A DNA stretch of 64,000 nucleotides from Aminivibrio sp. GTDB taxonomy: Bacteria; Synergistota; Synergistia; Synergistales; Aminobacteriaceae. Made by a program: the position numbers and the translations under genes. A model generated the notes under the pieces. That model searched no databases and was not told where the DNA came from. It saw nothing but the letters and a program-made list of their open reading frames with translations. Below are positions 49,613-62,579 of this stretch, piece after piece; position 1 is the first letter of the stretch; each line of letters opens with the position of its first letter. The stretch lies in the NCBI RefSeq assembly GCF_016756745.1, contig NZ_JAESIH010000025.1:124001-188000 (forward strand), read 5' to 3'.

Positions 49613-50737
49613 ATGCAGGAACGGACGGCGGTGCTCGCGGGACTGGAGCTCCCGGATCAGCCCTTTTCTCCTTCGGTGCTTCTGGAGGAGCTGGAACTTC
49701 TCCTCAAAAACCTCGGGATAACATCCGCCGGTTCGGTCATTCAGCGGCGAAGCCGGCCGGACCCTGCCTTTCTTCTCGGAAAGGGAAAGGCTGAGGAGCT
49801 GGCTCTCTTCTGCAAAACCGTGGGCGCAACGCTTCTCGTTTGCAACGAACCGCTGACTCCGGGCCAGAAAAACAACCTCCAGAGGACTACAGGGGTGGAG
49901 GTTTGGGACCGTCCCTTTGTCATAATGAAAATTTTTGAACTCCGGGCGAGTTCGTCGGAAGCGAAGATGCAGGTGGAGATGGCGCTGTGCAAATATGAGA
50001 TCCCTCACCTGAAGGGACTTGGAGCCCAGATGTCCCGTCTCGGGGGCGGAATCGGAACCAGGGGCCCCGGAGAAACGGAATTCGAACGGCACAGGAGAAA
50101 GCTTGAGCGGCGCGTACGAGACATTAGCAAAAAACTCGGGGTGCTGAAAAGAAAGAGGACGCTTCAGCGCGACCGGAGGAAGAAAATGAATCTTCCCGTT
50201 GTTTCGCTTGTGGGTTATACAAACAGCGGAAAATCTTCCCTTCTCCGGGCGCTGAGCAGGGATTCGTCCCTGGTGGCAGAGAACATGCTCTTTTCAACCC
50301 TGGACACCTTCATGAGGAAAGTGAGCCTGCCGTCAGGAAGAGAGATCCTGCTTTCCGATACGGTGGGCTTTATAAGGGATCTGCCTCCCGGTCTCGTGGC
50401 TGCTTTCAGGACAACGCTTGAAGAAATAGTGTCCTCCGCGTTTCTCGTTTTTGTCCTTGATGTGGCGGCACCGGATTACCAGGAAGTCAGGGAAGTCGTC
50501 GAGAAAACGGTTCAGGAAATCGGCGGAGGAGATATCCCCCGTTTTTTTGCACTAAACAAATGCGATCTTCTTGATCCGGATAAAAAACAGGCTGTAGAGG
50601 AGAGATTCCGGGAAACAGGAGAAGCCGCCGTTTCAATCAGTGCCCTTTCCGGAACCGGTCTGCCCGAACTGCTCGCGACTCTTGACGCCTTTCTCCAAAA
50701 GACTGAGACGATTTCCAGAGAAAGGAATGGGGACTGA
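49613..50737 (+). CDS. hflX: GTPase HflX
   Basis: Ribosome-binding GTPase that rescues stalled or heat-damaged ribosomes, 374 residues. N-terminal domain with FLLGKGKAEELA (about 49) and RLGGGIGTRGPGETEFE (about 142), G1 GYTNSGKSS (about 200), G3 DTVGFIRDLP (about 248), G4 NKCD (about 320). A TTG at 49604 overlapping the plsC stop is an alternative start; ATG 49613 gives the usual N-terminus. yicC starts at the last base of the stop codon. Confidence 0.94.
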   Translation: MQERTAVLAGLELPDQPFSPSVLLEELELLLKNLGITSAGSVIQRRSRPDPAFLLGKGKAEELALFCKTVGATLLVCNEPLTPGQKNNLQRTTGVEVWDRPFVIMKIFELRASSSEAKMQVEMALCKYEIPHLKGLGAQMSRLGGGIGTRGPGETEFERHRRKLERRVRDISKKLGVLKRKRTLQRDRRKKMNLPVVSLVGYTNSGKSSLLRALSRDSSLVAENMLFSTLDTFMRKVSLPSGREILLSDTVGFIRDLPPGLVAAFRTTLEEIVSSAFLVFVLDVAAPDYQEVREVVEKTVQEIGGGDIPRFFALNKCDLLDPDKKQAVEERFRETGEAAVSISALSGTGLPELLATLDAFLQKTETISRERNGD

Positions 50738-51621
50738 TGATACGAAGCATGACGGGATTTACGAGGGAAAGCAGAAACTTCGAATGGGGCACTCTCACGG
50801 TTGAGATTTCGTCGGTAAACCACAGGTACCAGGAACTTTCGATCCGACTGCCGAGGGAACTGGCTTCCTTCGAATCGGCAATCGGCGGTCTTCTCCGTTC
50901 CGGCCTGGGACGGGGAAAGATACGATTTTTCGCCGAAATCAGCTGGGCCCCGAGGTACAAGGCCCTTGCCATTGACGGAGAGGTCCTCCGCAATTATTAT
51001 ACCCAGATCCTCTCTCTTTCCGATGAACTCGGTACCGGGCAGAAACCAGGGCTTCCGTCACTCCTCTCCCTTCCGGGCGTTCTCGAATCGCCCTCTGTTC
51101 TCTCCATGGTGGAGGCTCAGGTGGGCGGAGCCCTGGAAGAAATCGTCGGGGCGTGTATAAAGAGCCTCGCCGGGATGCGCGAAAAAGAAGGAGAGAACCT
51201 GCGGCGGGCGGTGGAGGAGTATCTTGACTCCTTTGAAACCCTCGTCGGTTCCATCGAGAAATACTGGACAGGGAAAAAAGAGGAGCTCTTCGAAGAACTC
51301 CGGAAACGGGTCACTCTTCTGCTCGAAGGAGTGGCCAACGAGGCCGACCAGGGACGGGTAGCCCAGGAACTCGCTCTCATGGGGGACAAATGGGACATCT
51401 CCGAGGAATTTGTCCGATCCGGGAGTCATTGCAGACAATTCCGCGCTATCCTTGCAGGTCCCTCTTCAGAGGGAAGGAAACTTGATTTCCTGATTCAGGA
51501 AATGAACCGGGAAGTCAATACCATGGGCTCCAAAATTACCGATGCCGAACTCCGTTGGATGGTGGTGGAGGCAAAGACTCTTCTGGAGAAAATCCGGGAA
51601 CAGGTTCAAAACGTGGAGTGA
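50737..51621 (+). CDS. yicC: YicC/YloC family endoribonuclease
   Basis: 294 residues. N-terminal [16 protein letters not shown] (about 3-18) and [17 protein letters not shown] (about 27-43) are diagnostic; the C-terminal DUF1732 part has [12 protein letters not shown] and [19 protein letters not shown] (about 247-265). Members cleave RNA in E. coli and Bacillus. First gene of yicC-remA-gmk-rpoZ-coaBC-priA. Confidence 0.95.
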   Translation: MIRSMTGFTRESRNFEWGTLTVEISSVNHRYQELSIRLPRELASFESAIGGLLRSGLGRGKIRFFAEISWAPRYKALAIDGEVLRNYYTQILSLSDELGTGQKPGLPSLLSLPGVLESPSVLSMVEAQVGGALEEIVGACIKSLAGMREKEGENLRRAVEEYLDSFETLVGSIEKYWTGKKEELFEELRKRVTLLLEGVANEADQGRVAQELALMGDKWDISEEFVRSGSHCRQFRAILAGPSSEGRKLDFLIQEMNREVNTMGSKITDAELRWMVVEAKTLLEKIREQVQNVE

Positions 51622-51626
51622 GGGCG

Positions 51627-51896
51627 ATGACCGCAAAACTGGTTCATATAGGATTCGGCAATATGATCGTAGGGGAGAGGATCGTGGCCATTATTCATCC
51701 GACCTCAGCCCCGATAAAACGTCTCAAGGAAGAAGCGAAGGAACAAGGCAGGCTCATCGACGCCACACAGGGCCGGAAGACAAGGGCAATACTGGTTACC
51801 GACAGCAACCATGTGGTGCTGTCGGCCATTCAGCCCGAGACAATCGTGAACAGATTCGAGGAAAATACAGAGGATGAATCGCTCGGACAGGGGTAA
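51627..51896 (+). CDS. remA: RemA/DUF370 family DNA-binding regulator
   Basis: 89-residue protein of the RemA family; in Bacillus RemA oligomerises on DNA and activates matrix and osmoprotection genes. Conserved [17 protein letters not shown] (about 6-22), [20 protein letters not shown] (part of 27-46) and [19 protein letters not shown] (about 49-67). ATG 51627 follows the weak site AGTGAGGG; the longer frame upstream overlaps yicC. It overlaps gmk by 23 bases. Confidence 0.93.
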   Translation: MTAKLVHIGFGNMIVGERIVAIIHPTSAPIKRLKEEAKEQGRLIDATQGRKTRAILVTDSNHVVLSAIQPETIVNRFEENTEDESLGQG

Positions 51897-52461
51897 GCTC
51901 TTTGTCCTTTCCGGCCCGAGCGGTGCCGGCAAGGGGACGCTGCGGAAAAAAGTCTTCGAAACGGTGCAGGGCATCAGATTTTCGATCTCATGCACCACGA
52001 GACCTCCCAGGAAGGGAGAGAAGGACGGAACAGACTACCGGTTCATTTCTGAAGAGGCCTTTCTTTCCCTTCTGAAGGAGGACAAGTTTCTCGAACATGC
52101 GAAAGTGCATGGTCATTACTATGGCACCCTGAGGGACGACGTGGAAAAGGCCCTTTCAGAAGGCTATGATATGGTGCTTGAAATTGACGTACAGGGGGCT
52201 TTTCAGATCAGGGAAAAAATGCCCGAGAGCATCCTCGTGTTCGTCTCTCCTCCTTCTCTTGAAGAACTTGAACACCGCCTGATGGAAAGGGGAACGGAAA
52301 GCGTGGAAAATCTCCGGCTTAGGCTCGACAATGCCAGGCTTGAGATGATGAAAGCCAAAGATTATGATTACGTTATAATAAACGATGATGCCGAACGGGC
52401 TTCCGAAGAGCTGAAGTCCATAATTATCGGCTGCAGATCTAACAGGGGGGAACGAAAATGA
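51874..52461 (+). CDS. gmk: guanylate kinase
   Basis: Phosphorylates GMP to GDP, 195 residues. P-loop [12 protein letters not shown] (about 12-23), [19 protein letters not shown] (about 38-56) for GMP binding, [12 protein letters not shown] (about 77-88) and LEIDVQGA (about 104). Starts inside remA and overlaps rpoZ by 4 bases (ATGA). Confidence 0.97.
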   Translation: MNRSDRGKLFVLSGPSGAGKGTLRKKVFETVQGIRFSISCTTRPPRKGEKDGTDYRFISEEAFLSLLKEDKFLEHAKVHGHYYGTLRDDVEKALSEGYDMVLEIDVQGAFQIREKMPESILVFVSPPSLEELEHRLMERGTESVENLRLRLDNARLEMMKAKDYDYVIINDDAERASEELKSIIIGCRSNRGERK

Positions 52462-52688
52462 TTTTTTACGATTTGGATTCTCTGGCCCAGAAACAGGGCA
52501 TAAATAACAAGTATCTTCTCACCGCCGCAGTGGCTGCCCGTGCCCGTGCTCTCAGTGAGCAGAAAGGGCGCACCCTGGATGAAGACAATGAAAAATTCAT
52601 CTCCACAGCTCTTCAGGAGTTTGATCTCGGTACAGTCCGCCTCTCCCTGGAACAAGAAACCGCCTCGGAGAACGGCGCCGATTCATGA
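52458..52688 (+). CDS. rpoZ: RNA polymerase omega subunit
   Basis: 76-residue omega subunit that helps fold beta-prime. NKYLLTAAVAARARALSE (about 17-34) corresponds to the conserved R-F-x-L-V-x-A-A-x-R-A-R-Q-L helix. Position between gmk and coaBC is the standard one. The C-terminus is acidic. Confidence 0.9.
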   Translation: MIFYDLDSLAQKQGINNKYLLTAAVAARARALSEQKGRTLDEDNEKFISTALQEFDLGTVRLSLEQETASENGADS

Positions 52689-52695
52689 TCCGGCC

Positions 52696-53913
52696 ATGCC
52701 CGATTGGAAGCGGAACAGAAAAGTAGTACTCGGCATAACAGGAGGCATTTCCGCCTATAAAGCGCCGGAGATCGTCCGGGCTCTCGTCAAATCCGGGTGC
52801 GACGTGGAGGTTGTGCTAACCTCCGACGGTGAAAAGTTCGTCAGCCCCATGGTGCTTTCCACGCTGGCCGGCAAGCGTGTCTGGAGACAATCCGACTTCC
52901 TTTCCGACGACACGGGGTGGAAAATCCCCCATATAACACTGGCGGACTGGGCGGATGTGATCATTGTCGCCCCCTGTACAGCGGAAACGCTGTCGAACAT
53001 GGCGAGGGGAGCGGGAAAGGAACTTCTCTGCTCCCTACTCCTTGCTGCCGGGTCGCCAGTAGTGGTTTTCCCGGCCATGAACGTGAACATGTTCAATCAT
53101 CCGGCAACGGCCAGGAACATTGAAATCCTGAAAGAAACAGGAATCATCATTGCCGACCCGGAAACGGGAAGCCTGGCATGCGGATACGAGGGAAAGGGAA
53201 GACTCCCCTCCGTGGAGGTCATACTGGAGGAAATGTGGAAAGCCCTGTGCCCCTCAAAGAAGCTCGAGGGGAAAAATGTCCTCGTCACCGCCGGGCCCAC
53301 CCGGGAATTCCTGGACCCTGTCCGTTTTCTCAGCAACCCAAGCACGGGGAAGATGGGGTATGCCATGGCAAGATCCGCCTGGTACCGCGGCGCCTCGATA
53401 ACGTTTGTTCATGGTCCCGCAGTATTTTCCAACCTCGGCGGTTTTGACGTCAAATCCGTCGTGTCCGCGGAGGAGATGAAGCGGACGGTCTTGTCCCTTT
53501 CAGAAGAGATGGACTATATCGTAAAGGCAGCCGCTGTCGGTGATTTCAGGGCAGCCTCTTTCAGCGACAGGAAAATAAAGCGGGCGAATGTCGATACCCT
53601 CACGGTAGACCTGGTTCAGAACACGGACATAGCCGCTGCGCTCGGGGAACGGAAGCGACAGGGCCAGATCCTTGTCGGATTCGCAGCGGAAAGCCATGAT
53701 CTGCTCCTCAACGCCTCTGAAAAAATGAGGCGCAAAAATCTCGATTTTATTGTCGCCAATGATATTACAGCTTCAGGTTCAGGTTTCGGGACCGAGACCA
53801 ACACTGTCAAACTTCTTTCAGTTGACGGGAGCGCCGAAGAATTCTCCGGAACAAAGGAGGATGTGGCCGAAAGCGTGTGGAGCAGAATTCTTGAAGAGGA
53901 CTGGCTTCTGTGA
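52696..53913 (+). CDS. coaBC: phosphopantothenoylcysteine decarboxylase / synthase
   Basis: Bifunctional CoA enzyme, 405 residues. The CoaC part (about 1-185) has [20 protein letters not shown] (about 10-29), PAMNVNM (about 121) and the reactive Cys in [13 protein letters not shown] (about 156). The CoaB part starts [23 protein letters not shown] (part of about 194) and has AAVGDFR and KKNPD-like [11 protein letters not shown] 52696 matches the family start; longer frames overlap rpoZ. Together with coaE at 15520 it covers much of CoA synthesis. Confidence 0.95.
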   Translation: MPDWKRNRKVVLGITGGISAYKAPEIVRALVKSGCDVEVVLTSDGEKFVSPMVLSTLAGKRVWRQSDFLSDDTGWKIPHITLADWADVIIVAPCTAETLSNMARGAGKELLCSLLLAAGSPVVVFPAMNVNMFNHPATARNIEILKETGIIIADPETGSLACGYEGKGRLPSVEVILEEMWKALCPSKKLEGKNVLVTAGPTREFLDPVRFLSNPSTGKMGYAMARSAWYRGASITFVHGPAVFSNLGGFDVKSVVSAEEMKRTVLSLSEEMDYIVKAAAVGDFRAASFSDRKIKRANVDTLTVDLVQNTDIAAALGERKRQGQILVGFAAESHDLLLNASEKMRRKNLDFIVANDITASGSGFGTETNTVKLLSVDGSAEEFSGTKEDVAESVWSRILEEDWLL

Positions 53914-55745
53914 ATACTGCGGGGGCTTCGTGCTTCTGCAACGTCATCGTCCCGGGGCCATGGTGGAATCTTCTGACCTACGAACTGCCTTCTCCTCGTC
54001 GCCGGGGAAGCCGCCTGAGAATACCCTTGGGAAGGGGAACACGGTTCGGAATAATTGAATCGTGTTTTGCCGCTCTTCCTGAAGAGAACGGATTTACCGT
54101 TCGTCAGGCGGAACCTTTTTGCGACGGCGCCCCCCTGCTGCCGGAAGAGAATGTCGAACTCCTCGACTGGACGGGAAAAACATTCCTCTGCGGTGCAGGC
54201 GAGGTTCTGAAGATGGCGGTTCCTCCCGCCATTCTTTCTTCCCCCGCCGCACTTGAAGACTTCGCTCCCCTCGACGGGCCGGCGCCGGAGAACCCAGGCC
54301 GGTACGAAGAGTTATTTCTTTACGAATGTGATACAGTCACCCGCTGGAAAAAACTGCAGGAATCCCTGGACAACGGTTATCCCTTTCTGGCCCTCTTCCC
54401 GGAACAGAGGCTGGCCACAGCGTTTTTTGATTTTCTTTCACCTGCTCTCAGAGAATCTTCTCTTCTGTGGCCCGCTACTGGCGGTAAAAAACTACAGAAT
54501 GCATGGATTACTGCTCGAAAGGGCGGAGCAAGAGGCATAATCGGAGGCCCCGGCGCCGTTTTCGCTCCTCTGGAACATATCCGGTCCGTCATTGTGGATG
54601 AAGAAAGCAGCGGCGCTTACAGGACCTACAGGCGCCCCTTTCTCAACATCAGGTCGGTTGCCGCAAGAAAAGCCCTTCTGGCAAAGGCGGCTCTCACCAT
54701 GTCAGGACGGCTGCCCTCCTCGAGAGTCTATCTCCGGGGAAAACCGAAGTGCACCAGGCGCCCTTCACGGGAATCCGTAAAATTCGTTGATCTTAAAAAC
54801 AGCCTTTCTTCGGAATTTCAGGGCATTTCGGGCTCCCTTCCCCTTTCCGCCGCTCTTTTCTCTGAAACATCGCGGGTTCTCTCCGCTGGAAAGACGGCCC
54901 TCTGGCTTCTGGACAGGAAAGGTTATGCCGGGGAGGTGGCCTGTGAGGAATGCGGGAACCCTATTTTATGCAGTGTCTGCGGCCGGGTGGCAGCCTGGGA
55001 GGAAAAACGGCAAAGGCTCCGGTGCTCATCCTGCGGCAGGATTTTCCCCCTTCCCGAGACCTGCCCCTCATGCAGGGGAGTCCTTCTCACCGGGAAACGT
55101 CCAGGTCTTGAGGCCCTCCTTCCGGTCGCCCGGGCGACAGCGTCCGATGAAAAACCGGTATTTATCTGGGATGGAACGAAAATCTCAGGGAAGAAGGCGG
55201 ACCATAACCTCAGGAAGGAACTCTCCGAGGGAGGCATTGTCCTTGGAACCCGTTCCGCCCTGGCACTGTGCGACACGACTGACGTAGGATTTTCCGCCTG
55301 GATTGATGCCGACAGCGAGGTGCGGAACGTTTCGTTTCAGGCTAAATTCACGGCCTATTCCATGATATGGGAATCTCTCTGGAGAGGGAACCCGGAGGGA
55401 CGCACGGTTCTGCTCCAGAGCAGACGTCCCGGCAGCGGATGGCAGAAAGGGATCCTGCTCGGCTGGGATCATTTCTGGAACGATGAACTCCGTGAAAGAA
55501 AGGAATTGGAGCTGCCTCCTTTTTCTTTTCTCCTGGAGATCAAGTGTCCTTCCCAGCGCCTGAAAGAGAGTATAATGGCACAACTGAAGGAAACCGGGCT
55601 GTGCCCGATGGATCCGGGAGAACCGCCTCTTGTCTTCTGGGTTACGGTTTCTTCACCGGCCAGGGTTTGGAATGCCCTTGCTCCTTTTTATTCCATAGGA
55701 AACTCCAGGACCGGTTTTCCCGAAATTACCGTCTGGATAGATTGA
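53910..55745 (+). CDS. priA: PriA-like primosomal protein with degenerate ATPase
   Basis: 611 residues against 730-830 in typical PriA. Identity rests on place (after coaBC) and on a complete zinc region: Cys345, 348, 354, 357, 372, 375, 385 and 388 in four pairs (CEEC, CSVC, CSSC, CPSC), plus LLDRKGYA and the C-terminal ERKELELPPFSFLLEI. The helicase motors are ruined: the Walker A GxTGSGKTE position reads LYECDTVTRW (137-146), DEEH is DEES (230-233), and the QVAGRAGR motif is replaced near residue 495. The frame is intact, so this is not a frameshifted gene. Probably a DNA-fork-binding protein without helicase action, as reported for actinobacterial PriA. Confidence 0.85.
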   Translation: MNTAGASCFCNVIVPGPWWNLLTYELPSPRRRGSRLRIPLGRGTRFGIIESCFAALPEENGFTVRQAEPFCDGAPLLPEENVELLDWTGKTFLCGAGEVLKMAVPPAILSSPAALEDFAPLDGPAPENPGRYEELFLYECDTVTRWKKLQESLDNGYPFLALFPEQRLATAFFDFLSPALRESSLLWPATGGKKLQNAWITARKGGARGIIGGPGAVFAPLEHIRSVIVDEESSGAYRTYRRPFLNIRSVAARKALLAKAALTMSGRLPSSRVYLRGKPKCTRRPSRESVKFVDLKNSLSSEFQGISGSLPLSAALFSETSRVLSAGKTALWLLDRKGYAGEVACEECGNPILCSVCGRVAAWEEKRQRLRCSSCGRIFPLPETCPSCRGVLLTGKRPGLEALLPVARATASDEKPVFIWDGTKISGKKADHNLRKELSEGGIVLGTRSALALCDTTDVGFSAWIDADSEVRNVSFQAKFTAYSMIWESLWRGNPEGRTVLLQSRRPGSGWQKGILLGWDHFWNDELRERKELELPPFSFLLEIKCPSQRLKESIMAQLKETGLCPMDPGEPPLVFWVTVSSPARVWNALAPFYSIGNSRTGFPEITVWID

Positions 55746-55767
55746 GCCCAAGGAGGAAATAGTATCC

Positions 55768-57084
55768 ATGCCAGTAGTATCCATCATCGGAAGACCGAAT
55801 GTCGGCAAATCAACTCTTTTCAACCGGCTTATCGGCCATCGGGAAGCAATCGTCGACGATATGCCGGGGGTGACCAGGGACAGGCTGTACGGCGAAGCGG
55901 AGTGGAAAGAAAGAAAGTTTTACGTTATCGACACTGGGGGCTTTCTTGCCAAGGATGAAAACGCTTTCGTCCATGGCATGAGACAGCAGGTTGGGACGGC
56001 CGTAGCCGAAAGCGATCTCGTCCTTTTCGTCATCAATGGAAGGGAAGGCCCTACGTGGATGGACGAAGACGTGGCGGACATGCTGAGGAAATCCGGAAAG
56101 CCGGTTATTGTCGTTGCAAACAAAATTGATGATGGAATCCACGAGGACTCCGTCTTTCAGGCCTACTCACTGGGTTTTGAAGATGTCATCGGTGTCAGCG
56201 CCGAACATAAACGGTATATTTACGACCTTATGGACCTCATTCTTGAAAAGATTCCCAAAGATGAACCGGCTCCCCAGGATGAAAGTGCCGTGAGAGTCGC
56301 CATCGTAGGCAGACCGAACGTGGGAAAATCAAGTATCCTCAACCGCCTCGCAGGGGAAGAGAGGGCACTGGTGAGCGATATCCCCGGAACAACCAGGGAC
56401 GCCATCGACACCCTGGTCAGGATTGACGAAACCACATTCAGGCTGATCGACACCGCCGGCCTGAGGAGAAAAAGCCGGGTCGAGGACAATATAGAATATT
56501 ATTCCTACGTCAGAACCCTCCAGGCCATCGACAGGTGTGATGTTGCCCTCCTCGTCATGGATGCCGGGGAACCCTTTACCGACCAGGACAAAAAACTTGC
56601 AGGGGAAATCATCGAACGGGGAAAAGGGATAGTGCTGCTTCTGAACAAATGGGATCTCCTCGGCAAGAAAGATACCCTCGGAGATTCCATGAAAAAGAAG
56701 ATGAAGGATGAAATGGTCTTCGTTTCCCATGCCCCTGTGCTTTTCGTCTCTGCCCTTACGGGCAGAGGGATGCAGAAAATATCGGACGTTGTGATCAAAG
56801 TGTTTGAAAACCGGAAGAAACGGATCAAAACCACTTTATTAAACAGGCTTCTCCGTGATATCCTCGCTTTTGACAGGCTGCCGACCGACAACAGGGGGAG
56901 AGCTTTCAAGATTTTCTATTGTACTCAGGCAGAGATAGAGCCGCCCACGTTTATCTTTTTTGTGAACTATCCGGAACTGGCGGAAAAGGCTTTTGAAAAC
57001 CACATAGAAAACGAACTGCGTGAACTGGAAAACTTCGAAGGGGTGCCACTTCGCATTTTCTGGCGTGGGAAAGAGGAAAAATGA
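55768..57084 (+). CDS. der: ribosome-assembly GTPase Der (EngA)
   Basis: Double-GTPase for 50S assembly, 438 residues. First G domain: IGRPNVGKST (about 6-15), DTGGF (about 54), NKID (about 118). Second: VGRPNVGKSS (about 181-190), DTAGLRRKSRVEDNIEYYS (part of about 231), NKWD (about 295). KH-like C-terminal domain ends FEGVPLRIFWR. Shine-Dalgarno AAGGAGG. Intact and typical. Confidence 0.98.
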   Translation: MPVVSIIGRPNVGKSTLFNRLIGHREAIVDDMPGVTRDRLYGEAEWKERKFYVIDTGGFLAKDENAFVHGMRQQVGTAVAESDLVLFVINGREGPTWMDEDVADMLRKSGKPVIVVANKIDDGIHEDSVFQAYSLGFEDVIGVSAEHKRYIYDLMDLILEKIPKDEPAPQDESAVRVAIVGRPNVGKSSILNRLAGEERALVSDIPGTTRDAIDTLVRIDETTFRLIDTAGLRRKSRVEDNIEYYSYVRTLQAIDRCDVALLVMDAGEPFTDQDKKLAGEIIERGKGIVLLLNKWDLLGKKDTLGDSMKKKMKDEMVFVSHAPVLFVSALTGRGMQKISDVVIKVFENRKKRIKTTLLNRLLRDILAFDRLPTDNRGRAFKIFYCTQAEIEPPTFIFFVNYPELAEKAFENHIENELRELENFEGVPLRIFWRGKEEK

Positions 57085-57094
57085 AGTTTAATGC

Positions 57095-57123
57095 TTGACC
57101 AGAACTGGACTTACTGCTAATAA
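57095..57123 (+). promoter_or_regulatory. hup promoter
   Basis: TTGACC (57095-57100), 17-bp spacer, TAATAA (57118-57123). Start near 57130, giving a leader of about 78 nt before hup. Confidence 0.6.
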
Positions 57124-57207
57124 TAAACGTAATGATGGTTCGGACCTGAGTTGGCTTTATTTTACTCGAACCTGTACCATATTTTAATCCAGAGGAGGCT
57201 GTAAAAA

Positions 57208-57483
57208 GTGACCAAGGCAGAACTGGTAACTGAGGTTGCAAAGGCGACAGGGTTGAACAAAAAAGCTTCCGGCGCTGCCGTCGGAGCGGTTTTCGAAGCC
57301 ATCGAAAGTGCCCTTGCCAAGGGTGAAAAGATCCAGCTGGTTGGCTTCGGAACGTTCGAAGTCCGTGAAAGGGCTGCCCGCGAAGGCCGGAACCCCCAGG
57401 ATCCCAAGAAAGTCATCAAGATCCCTGCGAAGAAAGTCCCCGTTTTTAGGCCCGGAAAAGCTCTTAAGGACAAGGTGGAATAA
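57208..57483 (+). CDS. hup: HU family DNA-binding protein
   Basis: 91-residue nucleoid protein. [20 protein letters not shown] at the N-terminus, the signature [20 protein letters not shown] (about 47-66) and the DNA-arm [21 protein letters not shown] (part of 68-88). The DNA-bending proline sits in GRNPQ. GTG start with GAGGAGG 10 bases upstream. Confidence 0.97.
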   Translation: MTKAELVTEVAKATGLNKKASGAAVGAVFEAIESALAKGEKIQLVGFGTFEVRERAAREGRNPQDPKKVIKIPAKKVPVFRPGKALKDKVE

Positions 57484-57506
57484 TCGTTCTCCTTTCTTTT
57501 TTTGTT

Positions 57507-57558
57507 GGTCTCTTCTCTTTTTTTCAGAGAAGAGACCTTCATTTTTTTATTTTTTGGT
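57507..57558. terminator. bidirectional terminator between hup and rsmA
   Basis: Perfect 12-bp stem GGTCTCTTCTCT (57507-57518) / AGAGAAGAGACC (57526-57537) followed by a long T-rich run. The minus-strand gene ends at 57539 and may use the same hairpin, with A-rich sequence on the far side. Confidence 0.85.
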
Positions 57559-58339
57559 GCAGTGCGAGCCATTTTTCCGCGGAAAGCTCTTCAGCCCGCG
57601 CATTTTTCCCTATTCCCAACTCCGCAAATACCTCCGGCCACGGAATATCCTCCCTGAAAGTCTTCAGGTTGTTCAGCAGCTTTTTTCTCCTCTGGGCAAA
57701 ACCGCTTCTGAGCATTCCTCTCCAGGACCCGTCCGTGGCAAGTTCCCGGTGCTCTTTTCCCAAAGTTATTTCCAGCAGGCAGGAATGGACCGCCGGAACC
57801 GGACGAAAAGCCGCAGGCGGCACATTCAGCACTTTCCGGGCACTCCCCGTCAGCTCAAGAGTTACCCCCAGCGGATATCGTTCTTTTGTTGAGGGGGGAG
57901 CTGTTATCCTCTCCGCAGACTCTTTCTGAACCATGAGAAGGAAATAACCGGCTGAAGGAAGGGTTTCGAGAAGCTTCCAGAGAAGGGGAGTCGTTATGTT
58001 ATAGGGGATGTTTGCTACAACCTTCGACGGTGCAGGGGAAAGAAGAGAATAGTCCGCCTCGAGGGCGTCACCCCAGATGAGGCAAAAACGGCCGGGGTGG
58101 AGAAGGGAAATATCGGAAAGAAAGGGCTCCAGCCCCCTGTCGATTTCCATGCTGAACAAAAAAGTGCAGGGAGAGGCAAGAAGCTCCCTGGTAAGCACTC
58201 CCTGGCCGGATCCCACTTCAAGGATGACATCTCCTGCCGCCGGAGCGGCCCTTTCGACGATTTTACGGAGAATGTTTCTGTCGGCAAGAAAGTTCTGGCC
58301 CAGGTTTTTTTTGTGTCGGAACGGTTTCCTTTCAATCAT
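57539..58339 (-). CDS. rsmA: 16S rRNA adenine dimethyltransferase (KsgA)
   Basis: Dimethylates A1518 and A1519 in 16S rRNA, 266 residues. KKNLGQNFLADRNILRKIV (about 10-28), the SAM motif ILEVGSGQGVLTREL (about 39-53), WGDALEAD (about 88) and the catalytic VVANIPYNITTPLLWKLL (about 105-122). C-terminal helical domain ends with FAQRRKKLLNNL. ATG 58339 fits the family N-terminus; the longer frame runs into the tRNA-Pro gene. Confidence 0.96.
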   Translation of the reverse strand: MIERKPFRHKKNLGQNFLADRNILRKIVERAAPAAGDVILEVGSGQGVLTRELLASPCTFLFSMEIDRGLEPFLSDISLLHPGRFCLIWGDALEADYSLLSPAPSKVVANIPYNITTPLLWKLLETLPSAGYFLLMVQKESAERITAPPSTKERYPLGVTLELTGSARKVLNVPPAAFRPVPAVHSCLLEITLGKEHRELATDGSWRGMLRSGFAQRRKKLLNNLKTFREDIPWPEVFAELGIGKNARAEELSAEKWLALHQKIKK

Positions 58340-58399
58340 GATGTTTTCACTCCAGTAAGAATACAAAAAAGCGGGGTAATAAACCCCGCTTGTTATTCC

Positions 58400-58477
58400 T
58401 GGTCGGGACGAGAGGATTCGAACCTCCGACCACCTGCACCCCATGCAGGTACGCTAACCAGACTGCGCTACGTCCCG
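58400..58477 (-). tRNA. tRNA-Pro (GGG)
   Basis: 78-nt tRNA with encoded CCA, minus strand. Acceptor CGGGACG / CGTCCCG pairs fully, T arm GGTTCGAATCC. Anticodon arm CCTGC-ATGGGGT-GCAGG gives anticodon GGG (Pro). The C1-G72 pair is typical of bacterial proline tRNAs. Confidence 0.95.
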
Positions 58478-58542
58478 TACTGACCGGGATATTTTACCCT
58501 TTCCCGGCGCTCCGGTCAAGGGAGAAAATAATGTACTCTTTT

Positions 58543-58576
58543 AAAAAAGAGGAAGAGGCAACGCCTCTTCCTCTTT
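58543..58576 (-). terminator. intrinsic terminator of nifJ
   Basis: Read on the minus strand: AAAGAGGAAGAGGC, loop GTT, GCCTCTTCCTCTTT and further T. Stem of 14 perfect pairs (58546-58559 / 58563-58576). Confidence 0.92.
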
Positions 58577-58589
58577 CGAGTGATTGAAC

Positions 58590-62165
<3,576 letters not shown>

Positions 62166-62342
62166 TCAGGCGGGGGCGCCTTGAGCCCCTTGGCCTGATT
62201 ATTATTCCTTATGAAATAGATGCGAAAGGCAAATCCGGACTGTCGTGTATTCTTATTTTACAACAAAACGGGGATTTTGCATTCTGTATAATTCGGGAGC
62301 GACGTCCGGTGAAAAACCAAATACACACTATTTCACTTGCTG

Positions 62343-62370
62343 ATCTTACCATAAAGTTTCGTCCGGTCAA
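62343..62370 (-). promoter_or_regulatory. nifJ promoter
   Basis: On the minus strand TTGACC (62370-62365), 16-bp spacer, TAAGAT (62348-62343). Start near 62336, giving a leader of about 190 nt in which I see no known riboswitch. This lies in the 435-bp gap between nifJ and trmB. Confidence 0.6.
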
Positions 62371-62405
62371 TTTGTGAAATGATTTGTGAAATGATTTCTG
62401 AATCG
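62370..62405. repeat. 12-bp tandem repeats upstream of nifJ
   Basis: Two exact copies of ATTTGTGAAATG (62370-62381, 62382-62393) and a degenerate third ATTTCTGAATCG (62394-62405). The first base overlaps the -35 of the nifJ promoter. An inverted core ATTTCAC occurs at 62330-62336 by the expected start site. Arrangement suits a regulator binding side by side; no family can be named. Confidence 0.7.
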
Positions 62406-62528
62406 TAATCCGTGCAGACACCCGCCGTCGGGAAATTTTTTAAATCGAGCGGCCGGACTGTTGGTCCCTGTTTTTCCGGGAGATGAAAGCCTTCTTCTCC
62501 ACCGGTTGTGCGGCAGCAGGATCAGGAC

Positions 62529-62537
62529 TGTTATAAT
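62529..62537 (+). promoter_or_regulatory. extended -10 promoter of trmB
   Basis: TGTTATAAT (62529-62537): TG, one base, perfect TATAAT. Start near 62544, which rules out the upstream in-frame start at 62508 and supports ATG 62580. Confidence 0.6.
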
Positions 62538-62579
62538 TGTAGCCCTGAAATCTTTGAAATGAACGAAGAGGGGTCCCGA

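Noticed and set aside
53910-55745. Frameshift or pseudogene explanation for priA
   Set aside because: The frame is continuous with conserved zinc and C-terminal regions on both sides of the lost motifs, and codon use is normal; loss looks like evolved degeneration, not breakage.
62370-62405. Short tandem repeats as a CRISPR seed
   Set aside because: Units are 12 bp with no spacers and no cas genes; position at a promoter suggests operators.
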